Shown: positions 43,650 through 54,994, numbered from the stretch's first letter. The stretch is 64,000 bases of DNA from Vesta saturnalis (GCA_036346205.1 JARFJB010001947.1:62001-126000), one strand, 5' to 3'. The notes: generated from the sequence alone by a model not told the origin. Translations and numbers: made by a program.

Positions 43650-45223
43650 ATTTTGCTCTTACCACACTTTCTTTTTTGCTCCGCTTGCAACCATGATCGG
43701 ATTTGTTGGGAACTCCTCTCACTTAGAGTGATATTCTTATGCTTGAATTATTGGCAGGTTTCCAAGCTGGGTAGATATCCTACACCTACACCATGCTGCA
43801 AATAATTTGCAAAAATCTTACGCGCTTCTTGTCTTTCCGGTGTGGTCCAAGTAGCCCTTTTGTCTATTTTTCTATTTGCATATTTTGTGACTGTGATGTT
43901 TCTTCTTGATGATCTCCTCTTCTTCCACACTTGCATCCGAATCGCACTCAAGAATTGTGGACAGGTCGGGGCAATATATAGGGTCTTCGTCACTATCGTC
44001 GTCACTTTGAGTGGGGGTACGTAAAATCATTTCTTTGTCCTTAGATATCGGAGATACAGGAACAGAGCGTTCGTTGCTGTTTAGTTTTGGAGTATGGCTG
44101 TCTGTATCCATCATGCAAGATACCGCTTCAGAAGTAGAAGAAGCACTGGGACCTCCAACAGCCGATAACAACAGAGGACCTACTTCGCATATATCCTTCA
44201 CAATAGCCCTCTGGTTGTAGATTTTATTATGGATGTCAATTGAATGGCCCATAAAATCACTTATCATCTGGACATCATCCTTTTGAAGCGTGCCAGTGAC
44301 AGTCGCTAGATGTTTTCTTAATTTAGTCGCCGTAATATTTTTGTTTTGTAGTCCAACTTCGAGACAGAATTCTTTTAGCGACATACTCGCACTCAAAAAT
44401 ATGTTTGTTGTACCTGGTGGTTGGGCAAACAAATAAGGACTTTCCTTCAGTACGCCAGCTTGTTCACGATAGCTTAACAACAATGTTATAGCGTTCATGT
44501 TTAACTCTGAAACTAATAATGGTGCCGGGGAGTTAAGTTTTCCTCTTGCAATGAACCGTCCAAATCGCATTGTCATTTGTTTTTGTGTGTCGTCAAAAAG
44601 TGGTATGCTGTCTTCAGAAATGGTCTTCAGGGTTGCATACTCTAATAACTGGGATTTCTCCACATTTCCTGGCCTTTTTCTATTAAAAATCATTATCTGA
44701 ACTCACTCTAGTTCGATAACCGCAACCATAACTTTCTATCAAAAGCATTCCCTAATTTCGCGGTACACGTTTCAATAACCGTATTTATGTGGTTATAAAG
44801 TTTACTTATATCTTCCATTTCAGGGAGAACAATTTTTGTGGGCCTTTGGTGTTACGTCCTATTTTCTTGGGCGACTTTCGAAACCAATGAATTTCCCATT
44901 GTCTGCATTAATTTTAAAAAATTTTCGCAATTCGTTTGCTTTGTTTGATTTTTTTCTTTAATGGCGCACGATTCTACAATCCCACCTACTCTTCTCATAA
45001 GTGCAATTGACACTGGTCCAAAGCTTGGAGTATTGAATTTTCCATCATTAAAACCCGCGATATTGTGTACAGCATTTATGAAGTTATCGAATTGGTGCGG
45101 TTCGAAAATGGATGCTATATCAGTGATATTGCTGTCTAGCTTTTTCATTTCGATAAAAATGCGACCAAGATGACGCATATTGGAGTTACGAAGTCTTTCA
45201 AGTATCGACAGTAAAACGTTCAA
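43650..45223 (-). pseudogene. Tyrosine-recombinase-like protein (Crypton-related)
   Basis: The N-terminal block (45223-44852) has ISDI-type and AGFNDG segments of this insect/cnidarian family. A linker (LPEMEDISKLYNHINT, about 44830-44780) leads to the catalytic region (44693-43872): box I FNRKRPGNVEKSQL with its Arg, box II TKLRKHLATV with the Arg of HxxR but Thr for the His, FMGHSIDIHN matching the LGH motif, and Tyr in IYNQ at the nucleophile position. An acidic linker and a Lys-rich, Myb-like tail (WTTPERQEARKIFANYLQ, then SSQQIRSWLQAEQKRK) follow to about 43650. Frame breaks lie near 44850, 44700, 43990 and 43750. It is antisense to the Polinton ATPase and integrase that flank it. Confidence 0.7.
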
Positions 45224-45426
45224 ACCGAATCACCTACACTTTAAGCAATAGTCGTGACGAAGAGATTCAAGGCCGGTTCTATGAGCCGGAACTTCAAAGT
45301 GCTAAACATCCTGACATTCACCTAGTTGAACGTGTAATCCGACGTCAAGGGAATAAATCTCTTGTTAAGTGGCTGGGGTTTGATAATTCTCACAGTTCCT
45401 GGATATCCAACAAAGATATTATATAA
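45196..45426 (+). pseudogene. Polinton integrase C-terminus with chromodomain
   Basis: Reads FQVSTVKRSNRITYTL, EEIQGRFYEPELQ and a chromodomain (HLVERVIRRQGNKSLVKWLG, NSHSSWI) to TAA at 45424-45426. This is the end of the retroviral-type (rve) integrase of Polintons, which inserts the element. The zinc and catalytic core domains upstream are missing, replaced by the antisense recombinase-like gene, whose N-terminus overlaps the first 28 bp. Confidence 0.85.
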
Positions 45427-45726
45427 TACGTTGTGTACGCTTACTTCTATATGTTGTACTATTATTATGCAATAAATAATGTTTTTATTTTAAGTGTTTA
45501 TTTATGTAAACATATATACATATAACACTACATACTACTAAAGCGTTTGACAAACACACATTGATGATGCTGATTTTTGAGGATTGGTGAGATTATAGTA
45601 TCACAGTCTTCTATTCTTTTTTTAAATCAGGCGGAATCTCTAGCTAATCGTTCTTATTCACCTTTTCGCTCCTGTCTATGCACCAAATCCCATGCTACTG
45701 TACAGTGAACTACGTTTTTGGACTCA

Positions 45727-46104
45727 TTAATGCACACCTCCTTCACTTGGCGAGTCGTCATCTAATGACTCATAATTTGGTAAATACCGTTCTATTTTGT
45801 GTGCAAGTTGCTCCAAAGATATTTCTTTAAATTCTTCTATTAATCGATTCATACAACAAATGCACATTACTCCATCATCATGCGTTTGCAAGTATTTCTC
45901 ACAAAGACGTATTCCTCCCCCATACTTATTTACTAAATTATCTAAATAGTCATCACTAAACCTACCCATCCCATACACTTTTTCATTTTCAGCATCAAAT
46001 TCTAATGATTGCAATTGACATATTAGTCTTTGCACTGCACTAACACAGTCCACAGCTTTAGGCCACGACTCTGCACTATAACACTTCCACGTATTGACTA
46101 ACAT
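45727..46104 (-). CDS. Hypothetical protein A of minus-strand cluster
   Basis: Not recognised. It has 125 residues, intact, with a Cys pair motif MCICCMNRL near residue 85 and an acidic C-terminus (NYESLDDDSPSEGG). Composition and length suggest a real protein or exon. It lies 300 bp beyond the Polinton integrase stop, on the opposite strand, with two further ORFs upstream on the same strand. Confidence 0.4.
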   Translation of the reverse strand: MLVNTWKCYSAESWPKAVDCVSAVQRLICQLQSLEFDAENEKVYGMGRFSDDYLDNLVNKYGGGIRLCEKYLQTHDDGVMCICCMNRLIEEFKEISLEQLAHKIERYLPNYESLDDDSPSEGGVH

Positions 46105-46148
46105 ATATTATATATCCCTGTTCTCTATATGCTCGTTACCCCTACTTT

Positions 46149-46355
46149 CTACTTTACAGCTTTGGCAATTTCTACATCAATATTCAGTTTTTCCTTGGCA
46201 AATTCAAGAATTTCCATAAAACATACTATATTGAGATCGAATATATCATGCAATGATGCTATTAAGCTGTCTATGTCAAGCTCAAACATTTCCGCTGCTG
46301 CACTTATTATTTTATTATAAAATAACGAAGAGTTCATAGTAGGTATTAGATCCAA
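46149..46355 (-). CDS. Hypothetical protein B of minus-strand cluster
   Basis: A 68-residue frame, mostly predicted helical and acidic (EMFELDIDSLIASLHDIFDL, EILEFAKEKLNIDVEIAKAV). No domain recognised. It starts 44 bp upstream of protein A's start on the same strand; the two may be parts of one broken gene. Confidence 0.35.
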   Translation of the reverse strand: MDLIPTMNSSLFYNKIISAAAEMFELDIDSLIASLHDIFDLNIVCFMEILEFAKEKLNIDVEIAKAVK

Positions 46356-46503
46356 TTGATAACGTATTATCTTAAGAAGTCTCCATAACTGTTCTATAGA
46401 CTCCTAAATAGATTTCTGATTCTTCACAATCATAGATGCGAGTAACCTTCTTCTTGTTAATAGTTTCATACGATACAGTTCTCGAGCCCATCTTTGCAGG
46501 TAG

Positions 46504-46893
46504 TCATGGTCCTTCAGGTGTGTAGAAATAACTTTTAATTATTCCCTGATTGTCCATAAGTAAGTTCCATTCCTTCTTATCAAAGGTAACTCCACTACTC
46601 TTAGATCCACCAAGATTCACGACTGCTCCAAAATTGAATCGGGGTGACAGATCAACACTAACAAACTTCGACTTACTTTTGTTTATGAAATAATGCACAT
46701 TATTAATTAAAATATCACGACACTCACTTGAATTTATAATACTGGCAATCTTCGCCTTTTCTACCGCTTGACGTAAGATGTTATGTACGATACTGGCTTC
46801 ACATGCACTCCCTCTGTATTTATATCCCACCTTCCCCTCTCTTTTCTTACCTACAGGGTCAGTGACGTGGCCTCGACAGCTCCACTGTTCCAA
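46504..46893 (-). CDS. Hypothetical protein C of minus-strand cluster
   Basis: A 129-residue intact frame. The C-terminal half (SPRFNFGAVVNLGGSKSSGV, TFDKKEWNLLMDNQGIIKSY) looks like a beta-rich domain with the pattern G-V-x-F-x3-E-W-x2-L that I associate with accessory proteins found near insect Polintons; this is from memory and unverified. The frame may include a non-native N-terminus (GKKREGKVGYKYRG). Confidence 0.4.
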   Translation of the reverse strand: MEQWSCRGHVTDPVGKKREGKVGYKYRGSACEASIVHNILRQAVEKAKIASIINSSECRDILINNVHYFINKSKSKFVSVDLSPRFNFGAVVNLGGSKSSGVTFDKKEWNLLMDNQGIIKSYFYTPEGP

Positions 46894-46899
46894 GGCTAC

Positions 46900-48635
46900 C
46901 TGTCAATACTGGAGGGTCCACTGCTTCAAGGTTTTCTGTCAATAATTTGATCAAGGTTGGCTCTCCTTCCTCTTCAGTACAAAACCGAGGTCACAACCAT
47001 TATCACTACTTAATCTTAGTGCGCGACGAGTATGTAGACTGATACCTAACTGGGTAAAATTTGAAAAAAAATGAATTACTACCACCTACTACAACAACAG
47101 TGCTTCGAAAGCAATATGAAGATGTAAAGTGGGATTCGGCATGGATTGACATCTTGGGCAGGCGAATCTACGAACACGTCTCGGGAAGTAGTTTGAAATA
47201 TTGTAACGTGCCAATTATTGTCTGTCGTTACCTTAATTTAAATTTCGAAATTTGCATTATTATCGATAAGTATATTTACATTACCTTAGTATTTTTAATC
47301 ATTTCTTTTTTCGTTCAATAATTAAATTTTTATATCTCAATATTTTCTCTTCAGTCTACATAATTACGAACGTCCCTGTGTATATTTTAGACATCCAATT
47401 TCAGTTCTACGCGCAACGTGAATTAAATCACATGCTTGTACATTTCCGTATATTATGCCAAGAAGTTCAGACGTTATCTTTTTTAAGTTTTGCTTCCCTT
47501 TTATAAGGTATGTAAAGGCGTTTAATTACATTTTCTGTATATTATATTTAATAGGGAATAAGACTAGGGAATAAGAATACGGAATAAGGATAAGGAATAA
47601 GAATACCGTTTAACTTGAGGAAAAGCTTTTATTTTGCTAAATTTGCGTATCATTGAGTAGCGTGGGTATGACGTCACGAACTGTACTTTGTTAAAATGGC
47701 CGGTTAATGCTATGTCATCTTTATGAACATAAATGGAGATAGCTTTATTTTGCATCAATCACATAGGCTGTTATTCATATTCTGCGTTTGTTGTTACATC
47801 AACAGCTTTCGTCGTTCTAATCTGCGTTCGTTATTTGTACGTTAATTATAAATAGAAGTTACCTTTACATTATCGTATATTTGTCTTGAAATTGGAAATG
47901 AAAGTTCTCAAGCTACAGTTCGTTTAAGACAAGATTAAAATATTTGTTTTGTACTAGTAAGTACTTATCCTTTTAGTGCAGTTAAGTAAATAACAAATCA
48001 GTTAGTGTTATTTTGATACGGTTAAAAAAAAGGAACAGCTGAGCCCTGCTCCCGAAATAAAAACATTTGAGTTCATAACCTATCAGAACTGTAATTTGTT
48101 GACATAGGTCAATACACGTTTCATTATTGAATACATGTTTAATATATTGCATTTTGAATTCTAAGTAAACATAGATAGTAAGCTTATCTACAGTGTTTAA
48201 TTTAGTAATTTTAAGATTGTAAGGTCGTACAAGAAGTATCGTTTTAGTTATTTTATTCTGATATTAATCAGACATTTTGTTTTATTAAATGTCCATATAA
48301 ATACAGATGTTTAGTGCTTATTCAGATTACCTATTATGTTCTGAGATACAACCTTTCTCAATTTTTGTTGTATTTTATTTATTAAACCTAGAAATTGAGT
48401 GGTGCCCAATTAAAACAAATGCTAATACTGATTATATCTATGAAAATATATCTGCTTTCCTCACACCTGATGAACGAGTTCTCAATTTCAGTAAGTTTTA
48501 TAAGTTTGTACCTCACTGAGCTAGACCGTGATGCAATTTACTTTTGTAATAACAACACTAATTTTTTTTTATTTTTTTATTTGTTATAATATTACTCTCA
48601 CATAATCGCCCTGTAAATTCGCTATTATCTGGTTG
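46900..48635. other. No supported gene
   Basis: Short frames, for example 47061-47321 with a protein-like start (KQYEDVKWDSAWIDILGRRI), are not recognised. GGAATAAGAATA-type repeats occur at about 47550-47605. Otherwise AT-rich. Confidence 0.35.
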
Positions 48636-48640
48636 GTGAT

Positions 48641-48856
48641 ATGCATTTATGCGATGCATGCTACTCCACGTTGCAACCACGAGATTACCGCGTGGTTGAC
48701 CACCACACCTATATGGAGCGATGGGTAATTTTTTACCACATATCACATGATGAATACTGGTGCTCATCATGTAGAGCACCCCTAACCACGTTATATGATG
48801 TATATGACGATGACTCGTGTTACCTGTGTGATGAAGTCTGTTATGTGAACTGTTAA
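48641..48856 (+). CDS. Small Cys-rich protein, probably zinc-binding
   Basis: A 71-residue intact ORF, MHLCDACYSTL... to CYVNC. Cys pairs CDAC (residues 4-7), CSSC, CYLC and terminal C..C, with several His and Tyr, look like two zinc-binding knuckles of RING or ribbon type. No named family was recognised. It ends 70 bp before the start of the BIR-containing ORF on the same strand, so the two could be a unit. A short ORF of this kind can also be chance. Confidence 0.45.
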   Translation: MHLCDACYSTLQPRDYRVVDHHTYMERWVIFYHISHDEYWCSSCRAPLTTLYDVYDDDSCYLCDEVCYVNC

Positions 48857-48925
48857 TATTTTTTGCTATGTATTGTGTGTAATAAATTATTTTGTCATTA
48901 GATTACTTTCCTCAGCAGTTGAAAC

Positions 48926-49283
48926 ATGTGCGACGTTCCACCAAATTTTTATTATCCTCAGTATTACAATTGTTTCGATAAACGCTTACTAATGTATCGA
49001 ACATGGTCAGGAGTTCACTCGCCTTCATCACTTGCTTCGGCAGGGTTCATTTCCACATCTGCAGACGACACGGTTGAGTGCTTCCTGTGGGGTTAGAATA
49101 AACCGATGGCAGCCATCTGACAATCCGTTACAGAAGTATCTCCAATGGGCACCACACTGCACGTATGCTCAGTTGCTTGCACCACGTCCACGCAGATGTA
49201 ATGAAACGGAAGTGGAAAGAAACTTTTGCACTTGTACTAAACCAAATTGTTTTATTCCTAAAGAGAATCATAAATCTGAAGAC
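48926..49283 (+). pseudogene. BIR-domain (IAP-type) protein fragment
   Basis: From ATG 48926 the frame gives a short leader, then RLLMYRTWSG, LASAGFISTSADDTVECF and a stop. A one-frame shift at about 49094 restores NRWQPSDNPLQKYLQWAPHC. The order (R-x5-W, A-x-A-G-F, D-x-V-x-C-F, W-x-P-x-D-x-P, H-x-x-W-x-P-x-C-like) is that of a baculoviral IAP repeat, a caspase-binding zinc fold. The second zinc Cys (CFLWG instead of CFxC) is lost at the frame break; the last Cys and a His remain. A Cys-rich tail follows. It is cut off by an RTE-like LINE at about 49283. Confidence 0.7.
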
Positions 49284-50600
49284 TTTATCATCCGCAAATT
49301 GTAAATTGTATAAGCATCTCTCATTTAGTTCGATACCCATTCCAGGAGATTCCCTTTTCCATCTACGTAATTCTTTGGCTATGAAAATCTTGAATAATGT
49401 TGGCGATATGCAACAACCCTGACGCAATCTCTTTGGAATTTCAAATTCAGTTGACAGGTTTTTATTCATTTTAATTCTTTTTAATGCTTTTGAACTTTCG
49501 TAAAGATTTTGTAACGCCTTTATTAGTGCGTGGCTGATATTTAATTCTTGTAAGGCTTCCCATAGCTTCATAATTGGTACAGCCTCGTAGGCTTTTTGGA
49601 GGTCTATAAACGTTACATGTACTTCTTGATTAATGGCGGTCTTCTTCTCAATTATCTGTTTCAGACAGAACACACAATCAGTTCATGACCTTCCTATTCG
49701 GAATCCGCTTTGTTCTTTCTCCTCCTGGTTACTGTACTCCTGTTCAATAAGATCTCTTGGTATCCTTCCGTATATCCTACTGATGGTGTTAGTTACCGAA
49801 ATTCCCGGTAGTTATTAGGGGTTTTCTTGGATACTTTTTTGTGTATTGATGAGATATACGCCAATTTCCGTTCTTGTCGTACAGAGTGACCATTTAAGTA
49901 GTGGTTTATTATATTTTACAGCATTCTATAAAGTTTTTCCGTTCCACATTTAATGAATTCAGGATTTATGCCATGCGGTCCGCATACTCTTGTTTTTCAC
50001 TAACTGTTCGAGTTTTGATGTCCACCATTGGCTTTTACTCTTCTGTTTTTCTTTTACACCTAATGTCCCTTTTGCTGGGTTGTGCATACTTTCAACTATG
50101 TTGTTATATATGTCTTCAAATGGTAGTTCTGCGTTTTCATTAAGTTTTTCATCCTGCCTTTTCTGATACAAGTATCCCACGCTGTCGTCCATTAGTCCTT
50201 GTACATTATAGTTTATGTTTTTTTGGTTCTTCGGTATTATCCTTTGTTTCTTCTCTTCTACTTAACCGATTCATTTTGTTGTATGGGATTAGGATTTTTG
50301 CTCTTACTAGATGGTGATCAGATTGATTCCCAGTATCTCTAAGTACCCTTACATCTTGAACATTTATAGTATTTCTTTGTCGAGTTATTGATCTTAGATT
50401 CCTGGTTGGTTGACTCCAGTTATATGTGTGTATACCCTTATGTTGAAAAAATCCGTTTTTATTGTTAAATTATTATATTTGCATACTTCAATTAATCTTC
50501 TACCATTGTCATTTTCCGTCTTTTCGTCAAAGGGTCCAATGACCTTATGGTTGTTTCTTTTTGATGTTCTTCCATTAAAGTTTCCTAGCAAGAATAGTTT
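49284..50600 (-). mobile_element. RTE-like LINE fragment
   Basis: On the minus strand, endonuclease sequence (GNFNGRT, FDEKTENDNGRRLIEVC, about 50590-50400), a linker (about 50190-49960) and RT (LKQIIEKKTAINQE, TFIDLQKAYEAVP, RQGCCISPTLFKIFI, LQFADDKV, 49673-49284) occur in order. The element stops just after FADD, so it lacks the thumb and C-terminus and abuts the BIR ORF. Frame breaks lie near 50200, 49900 and 49680. Confidence 0.85.
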
Positions 50601-50609
50601 GCCACGTGT

Positions 50610-51139
50610 CTAACCAACCACGTTACATAAAAAGGGGAGGAATTAGTTAGCTCGACCAGTAACTCCGCCAAACGGTTCGCAGACCACTCAGACAGCGTGG
50701 GTGTTTTGAAGTGTTGATAAAGAATAAATAGATGGTTATGTTACTTATAAAACGAGAAAAAAATTGTAGGTAGAAAGATAACGAGAATAGACAAGAAATA
50801 GGCACCGCAAGCTTTAAATAAAGCAAAGATAAATTATTAGTTGTTAAAAGAGAGTCCCTGTAAAGATTGAACCAGGGAAGAAACAGAAAGAAAAAATAAA
50901 CGACAATTTCCTCAACAAGCGTAAATTTATTCATGAATTTACCCACAACGAATAATTTTTGTCAATTCTATCTATATGTAATAACAGTATATTCCTATCC
51001 CAAAATGCAATTTTACCCCAACCCCAAAGATAAGTGTAGCCTTATCTGAATATCACAATGTGAAATATTAAAGTTTCGTAATTAACATATATTTTCAAAA
51101 TAATTAATCACGAGGGCAAGTCCCGAGGTTTTATGGGTG

Positions 51140-51140
<1 letters not shown>
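50610..51140. other. Non-coding AT-rich sequence
   Basis: No gene or element recognised. Confidence 0.35.
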
Positions 51141-51234
<94 letters not shown>

Positions 51235-51260
51235 AGATAGATAGATAGATAGATAGATAA
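51141..51260. repeat. (TA)n followed by (GATA)n
   Basis: About 90 bp of TA with one CA interruption, then seven GATA units from about 51232. Confidence 0.95.
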
Positions 51261-51264
51261 TCGG

Positions 51265-52880
51265 AGAAGCTTGTTTAGTTCATATACTAAACATGCATAC
51301 ACGAATGGCTAATCAATTTCCTATTAGAGATCAATGATCTGAACACCCTTATTCACAATAAAAGAAACTTTGTACTTAAAAGTTAACATATATTATAAAT
51401 AATACGACATAGACAACCGGTATATACAATTTGTGCTTTGAGTTGTCTGCTACTCCGCAACGATAACGTAAACAGTAGTTATTGAAATAATACCCAGGGT
51501 GGAATATAAATGCTGAAACAACACTGGGTGTTTTATGTACAAATACAGTAATAGCCACTTAGAATTTGGTTAAATTAAGTGCACAACATATTAGTTAATC
51601 ACTGGATCAATTTATAACAGTTGTATACTAGTGAAATCTTTACTAAACATAAATTAATTCGGCTATCAAGATGACACCGAAGTTGCAATAAAGGTAAACA
51701 ATGCATTAAAAAGAATTCTAATACGATTAGTTCAAAGGCACTTTTGTGTAGATACTACAGTTATCCATGCGGAAGGCAGCGTGTAACCGATGATATGTTC
51801 AAAAGTAAATTCAGCAATACAATGTTTATTAGTACGTAGTGGAATAATACAACCTTTTAATGGCTGAATACTGCAGTAGTTAATACCGTTTAAATTCCAT
51901 CCTCGTAAATGCAGCACAGCTACCAGTAATCAGATACGAGCAGTCCCAGTTAAAAGCACATCGTAGCAATACCAAAAGCGAGAAGAAAGGTACACAAACG
52001 GATATTCAACGACTATCTAAAGTAAACGAAGAGAATGACAAACGAGAAGAAAAATCTAGAAATAATGTAGGATATATAACAGCAATTTATTTCTATAACC
52101 TTGTTTTACCTCTATAGATCGAAGACGAGCTATATGTGATAATTTACCACGAATTGGTTAAATACACTTCTTTTAATCTAAATATCGTATTTTAAGCCTA
52201 AAAGAAAGTTTCTAGTTATAACGAGATTGAAGGAAACCGAGCTAAACCTACCATGTGTGTATGTGTGTAACATTATTTATATCCGCATTCCTAGCGATTT
52301 TATTACTTCACCAAATGAAGAAATATTTTTTTGAGAAAGTTCTTCTCTATAAATGGTGATTTATACCGCGAAGAACAGCAGCCAGAGAAATTTTCTAAAA
52401 TACATTTTACACCACACAAAATGGCTGTTAAGAAACCACACCTTAGGAGTAAGGCATTCAACAAAAATTTTTGAAAATTTTAAATTGTTAAACATATGTA
52501 TTTCAATAAAGCATGTTTTGTAATACGTAATTATTCAATGGTATCACCATCTAGTGGTGATTTAGCAAAGTGACAGATACTTATAAAATGTAAGAATTTA
52601 CAGCTAACCAGAACCTACGTATAGACCGCACTATTATGTTTATTTTGAGAACCTTTATAGAATAAGAAATATACGTATGACAAAGAAATAATTTAATCAA
52701 TTATAATAAATGGTAAAGACAGTAAATACAGAAAATCTAGATCATTTTGGTAGAGAAATAAGTAACAAGTAATCCTTAAATAACAATCCTAGATATCAAG
52801 TCCCAGATAAATTTGATTTTACCGAACAGTAATAATTAGAGAAAATTTATAGAATCGACCAGAAAGTATCCGATATCGAT
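51265..52880. other. No supported gene
   Basis: AT-rich sequence with short frames. Contains a CTCF-like word at 52545-52557. Confidence 0.4.
52545..52557 (-). promoter_or_regulatory. CTCF-like core motif
   Basis: CACCATCTAGTGG; its reverse complement CCACTAGATGGTG fits the CTCF core at nearly every position. It is the best of the three candidates. Confidence 0.25.
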
Positions 52881-53027
52881 TTTGCACGTTAAAGATACCC
52901 CCGCAAGATGGAGACCTCAGTATAGGAATCACACAAGAAAGAGAAAAAAAGGTAAAGGAAGAGAGAGAAGTTCAAGTTATATACTCAGTACAAAAAACCC
53001 TAAAATCCAGTTAATCTCAACCCCAAA

Positions 53028-53136
<109 letters not shown>

Positions 53137-53369
53137 AAAGAGAAACCCAAAGAAACCCAAAAAAGTAAAACTAAGAATAAAGAGAGAAAGCTACATGCGG
53201 AGCGATAATGGCGTATATACCACCAGATACATCGACAAAGCACACAACTCAAGCAATCCACGAAAGAACAACCTGACTCCAAACTCCCACGTGAGTCCTT
53301 CGGCATTCAGCCGATACGAGGAAAAAAAATAAAAAGATAAATAGAATAGAAGAAAAAGGAAAGCATACC

Positions 53370-53760
53370 GTGAAGCGATACGATAATAAAACTAGGAGAA
53401 AAACAGGAAAAACAAACCACCCTCAGCCGAACTTATGGGCCGGCAGCCTAAAAACACAAATTCCCAGAAAAAAACCATCCCAACCCATCAGGAAGGAAAG
53501 CCCAAAATGTTGCCCCTTTTGCCAAAAGAGTGAAATAAGGAGCCCATTATAGACCTCAACTTAACCCTATTACACCATGAACTAGCGCAGATGAAATGCC
53601 ATAGGTGCTCTTAAGAAATAGTAGGGGAGAAAGAGGAAATTTCCACTACGGCCAAAACATACCCCATTGACTCTGATTCCCGGGATTCCATGGTCGCCGA
53701 AACAAACACGGGGAAGGCGAACCCATCCCGTTCCTCTTATGTCTCTTCAGTCAGTAAAGT
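53370..53760 (+). pseudogene. Possible gag/ORF1-like fragment
   Basis: Lysine- and proline-rich sequence with CCPFCQKSEI, a stop, then further codon-like reading (KCHRCS, SSYVSSVSKVK) in shifting frames. The Cys pairs suggest a gag- or ORF1-type zinc-binding protein of a retroelement, possibly related to the R1-like LINE at 61.7-63.3 kb. Assignment is weak; GC content is higher than in the neighbours. Confidence 0.25.
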
Positions 53761-54126
53761 GAAGTAGGAAACTAGAGTAGACTTAGATCAAAGATAGTGG
53801 ATATGAAAGTGAAATTAAAAGGGCAAGTGTCTACAGATTCCCGTAAGGCAATTAGGAGGGAAGACCCTTGGAGAAGTTCAGATAGGAGGAGAAAAGGAAT
53901 CGGATGTCAGGTTACGGACGACAAAGAAGGAGTGGTCTCCGTATAAGTGGCCTCCCTGCTAATGCCCAACCAACCGCCCAAAACAGAGAAAAAGAGAAAC
54001 CAGAACGATAGGTGTCGTCAACAACCAGAAGGAGAGAAATAAAAGTTTAAACGTGAAGTTTGTGTCGTTTGCGGCGTCTAGGATCGCGAAGGAAAATATC
54101 GGGAAGAGGATGGAGGTAGGATGTCG

Positions 54127-54994
54127 CTAATTGGCCACAAGAGTCGGAGTCAGAGGACCCGTCAGCTTCAGATTCTTGACGTGGGAAACCCCTAAGGATT
54201 TCCCCGAGTGATCTTTTAATTCATAAGTCCAAGAAGAGAGTATTTTTTTGATTGAGGAAAGACCAGTATATTTCGGAGCAAGTTTCGCATTTAAAGTCAC
54301 GAGCAGTATCAGACAGAACGTAATTGCGTTTCCACACACTATCCCCTAACTTAAACTGAACAGGTTTACGTCGCAGATTGTAGCGTAGACCACGAGTTTG
54401 ATAGGCTTTAGCCAGTCTTCGATTAATATCTAAGCGAATAGAGTCAAACGGACGAACAACTTTATTGTCAGGAGGTATATTACGGGTCTAATCGTGTAGA
54501 ATCCGAAGAAGGTGGTGGACCTGAAAGATCACCAAATAAGATATGTCCTCGTCCAAATAACACATAGTAAGGAGAACAGCCAATAACTTCATGTTTTGCA
54601 GAACGAATAGCACACCCAATCTTAGCTAAATTAACACCCCACTTACGTTGATTCTGAATAGTATAGGAAGATATAGGGGTTTCTAAAACTCTGTTAATCC
54701 TTTCTGCAGGATTCGCTCTAGGATGGTATTTGGCGTTATAGAGACCACTAGTTTAATAATCGGAGCATAATTTGGTAAATTCTTTACTGCGAAACTGTAT
54801 ACCATTATTACTAATGATGTACTCTGGAGTACCGAACACCAGAAGGATATTGTCTTCCACCACTTGACAAACAGCGCTAGGATGAGGTAAGGGAAAGAAA
54901 CAAGCGAATTTGGTAAAGCAATCAGCCACAACTAAAACGAAATCATGTCCTATGGAGGATCTAGAAAGAGTCTTAATTTTTGTATTGGTGTTCG
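54127..54994 (-). pseudogene. Ty3/Gypsy integrase region
   Basis: On the minus strand: FVLVVADCFTKF with the first catalytic Asp (about 54950), FGTPEYIISNNG where the second catalytic Asp of the usual SDNG reads Asn (about 54835), HPRANPAERINRVLE with the Glu (about 54715), then GCSPYYVLFGR (about 54570) and the SH3-like end (LAPKYTGLSSIKKILSSWTY) to 54127. The sequence changes frame at least four times. Upstream it ends about 95 bp from the gag start of a plus-strand Gypsy element, in a head-to-head arrangement. Confidence 0.8.

Larger units (their letters stand above)
35664..45426. mobile_element. Broken Polinton/Maverick (adintovirus-like) element
   Basis: The core Polinton gene set is present in pieces: protein-primed DNA polymerase B (+), a conserved accessory protein, major capsid and minor capsid proteins and adenain-like protease (all -), packaging ATPase (+), and the chromodomain end of the retroviral-type integrase (+). 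No terminal inverted repeats or 6-bp duplication were found, so the limits are only the outermost recognised genes. A DDE transposon fragment lies at 41.2-42.35 kb and a tyrosine-recombinase-like gene at 43.65-45.22 kb. All genes carry frame breaks, so it appears inactive. Confidence 0.85.

Noticed and set aside
44961..45173. Plus-strand frame opposite the recombinase-like gene
   Set aside because: Shadow of the minus-strand coding region, which has family motifs.
47061..47321. 86-residue ORF with a protein-like first half
   Set aside because: No recognised family, and the second half is low complexity; insufficient support for a gene call.
50647..50946. 99-residue hydrophobic ORF on the minus strand
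   Set aside because: Low-complexity Phe/Leu composition in AT-rich DNA, with no conserved context.
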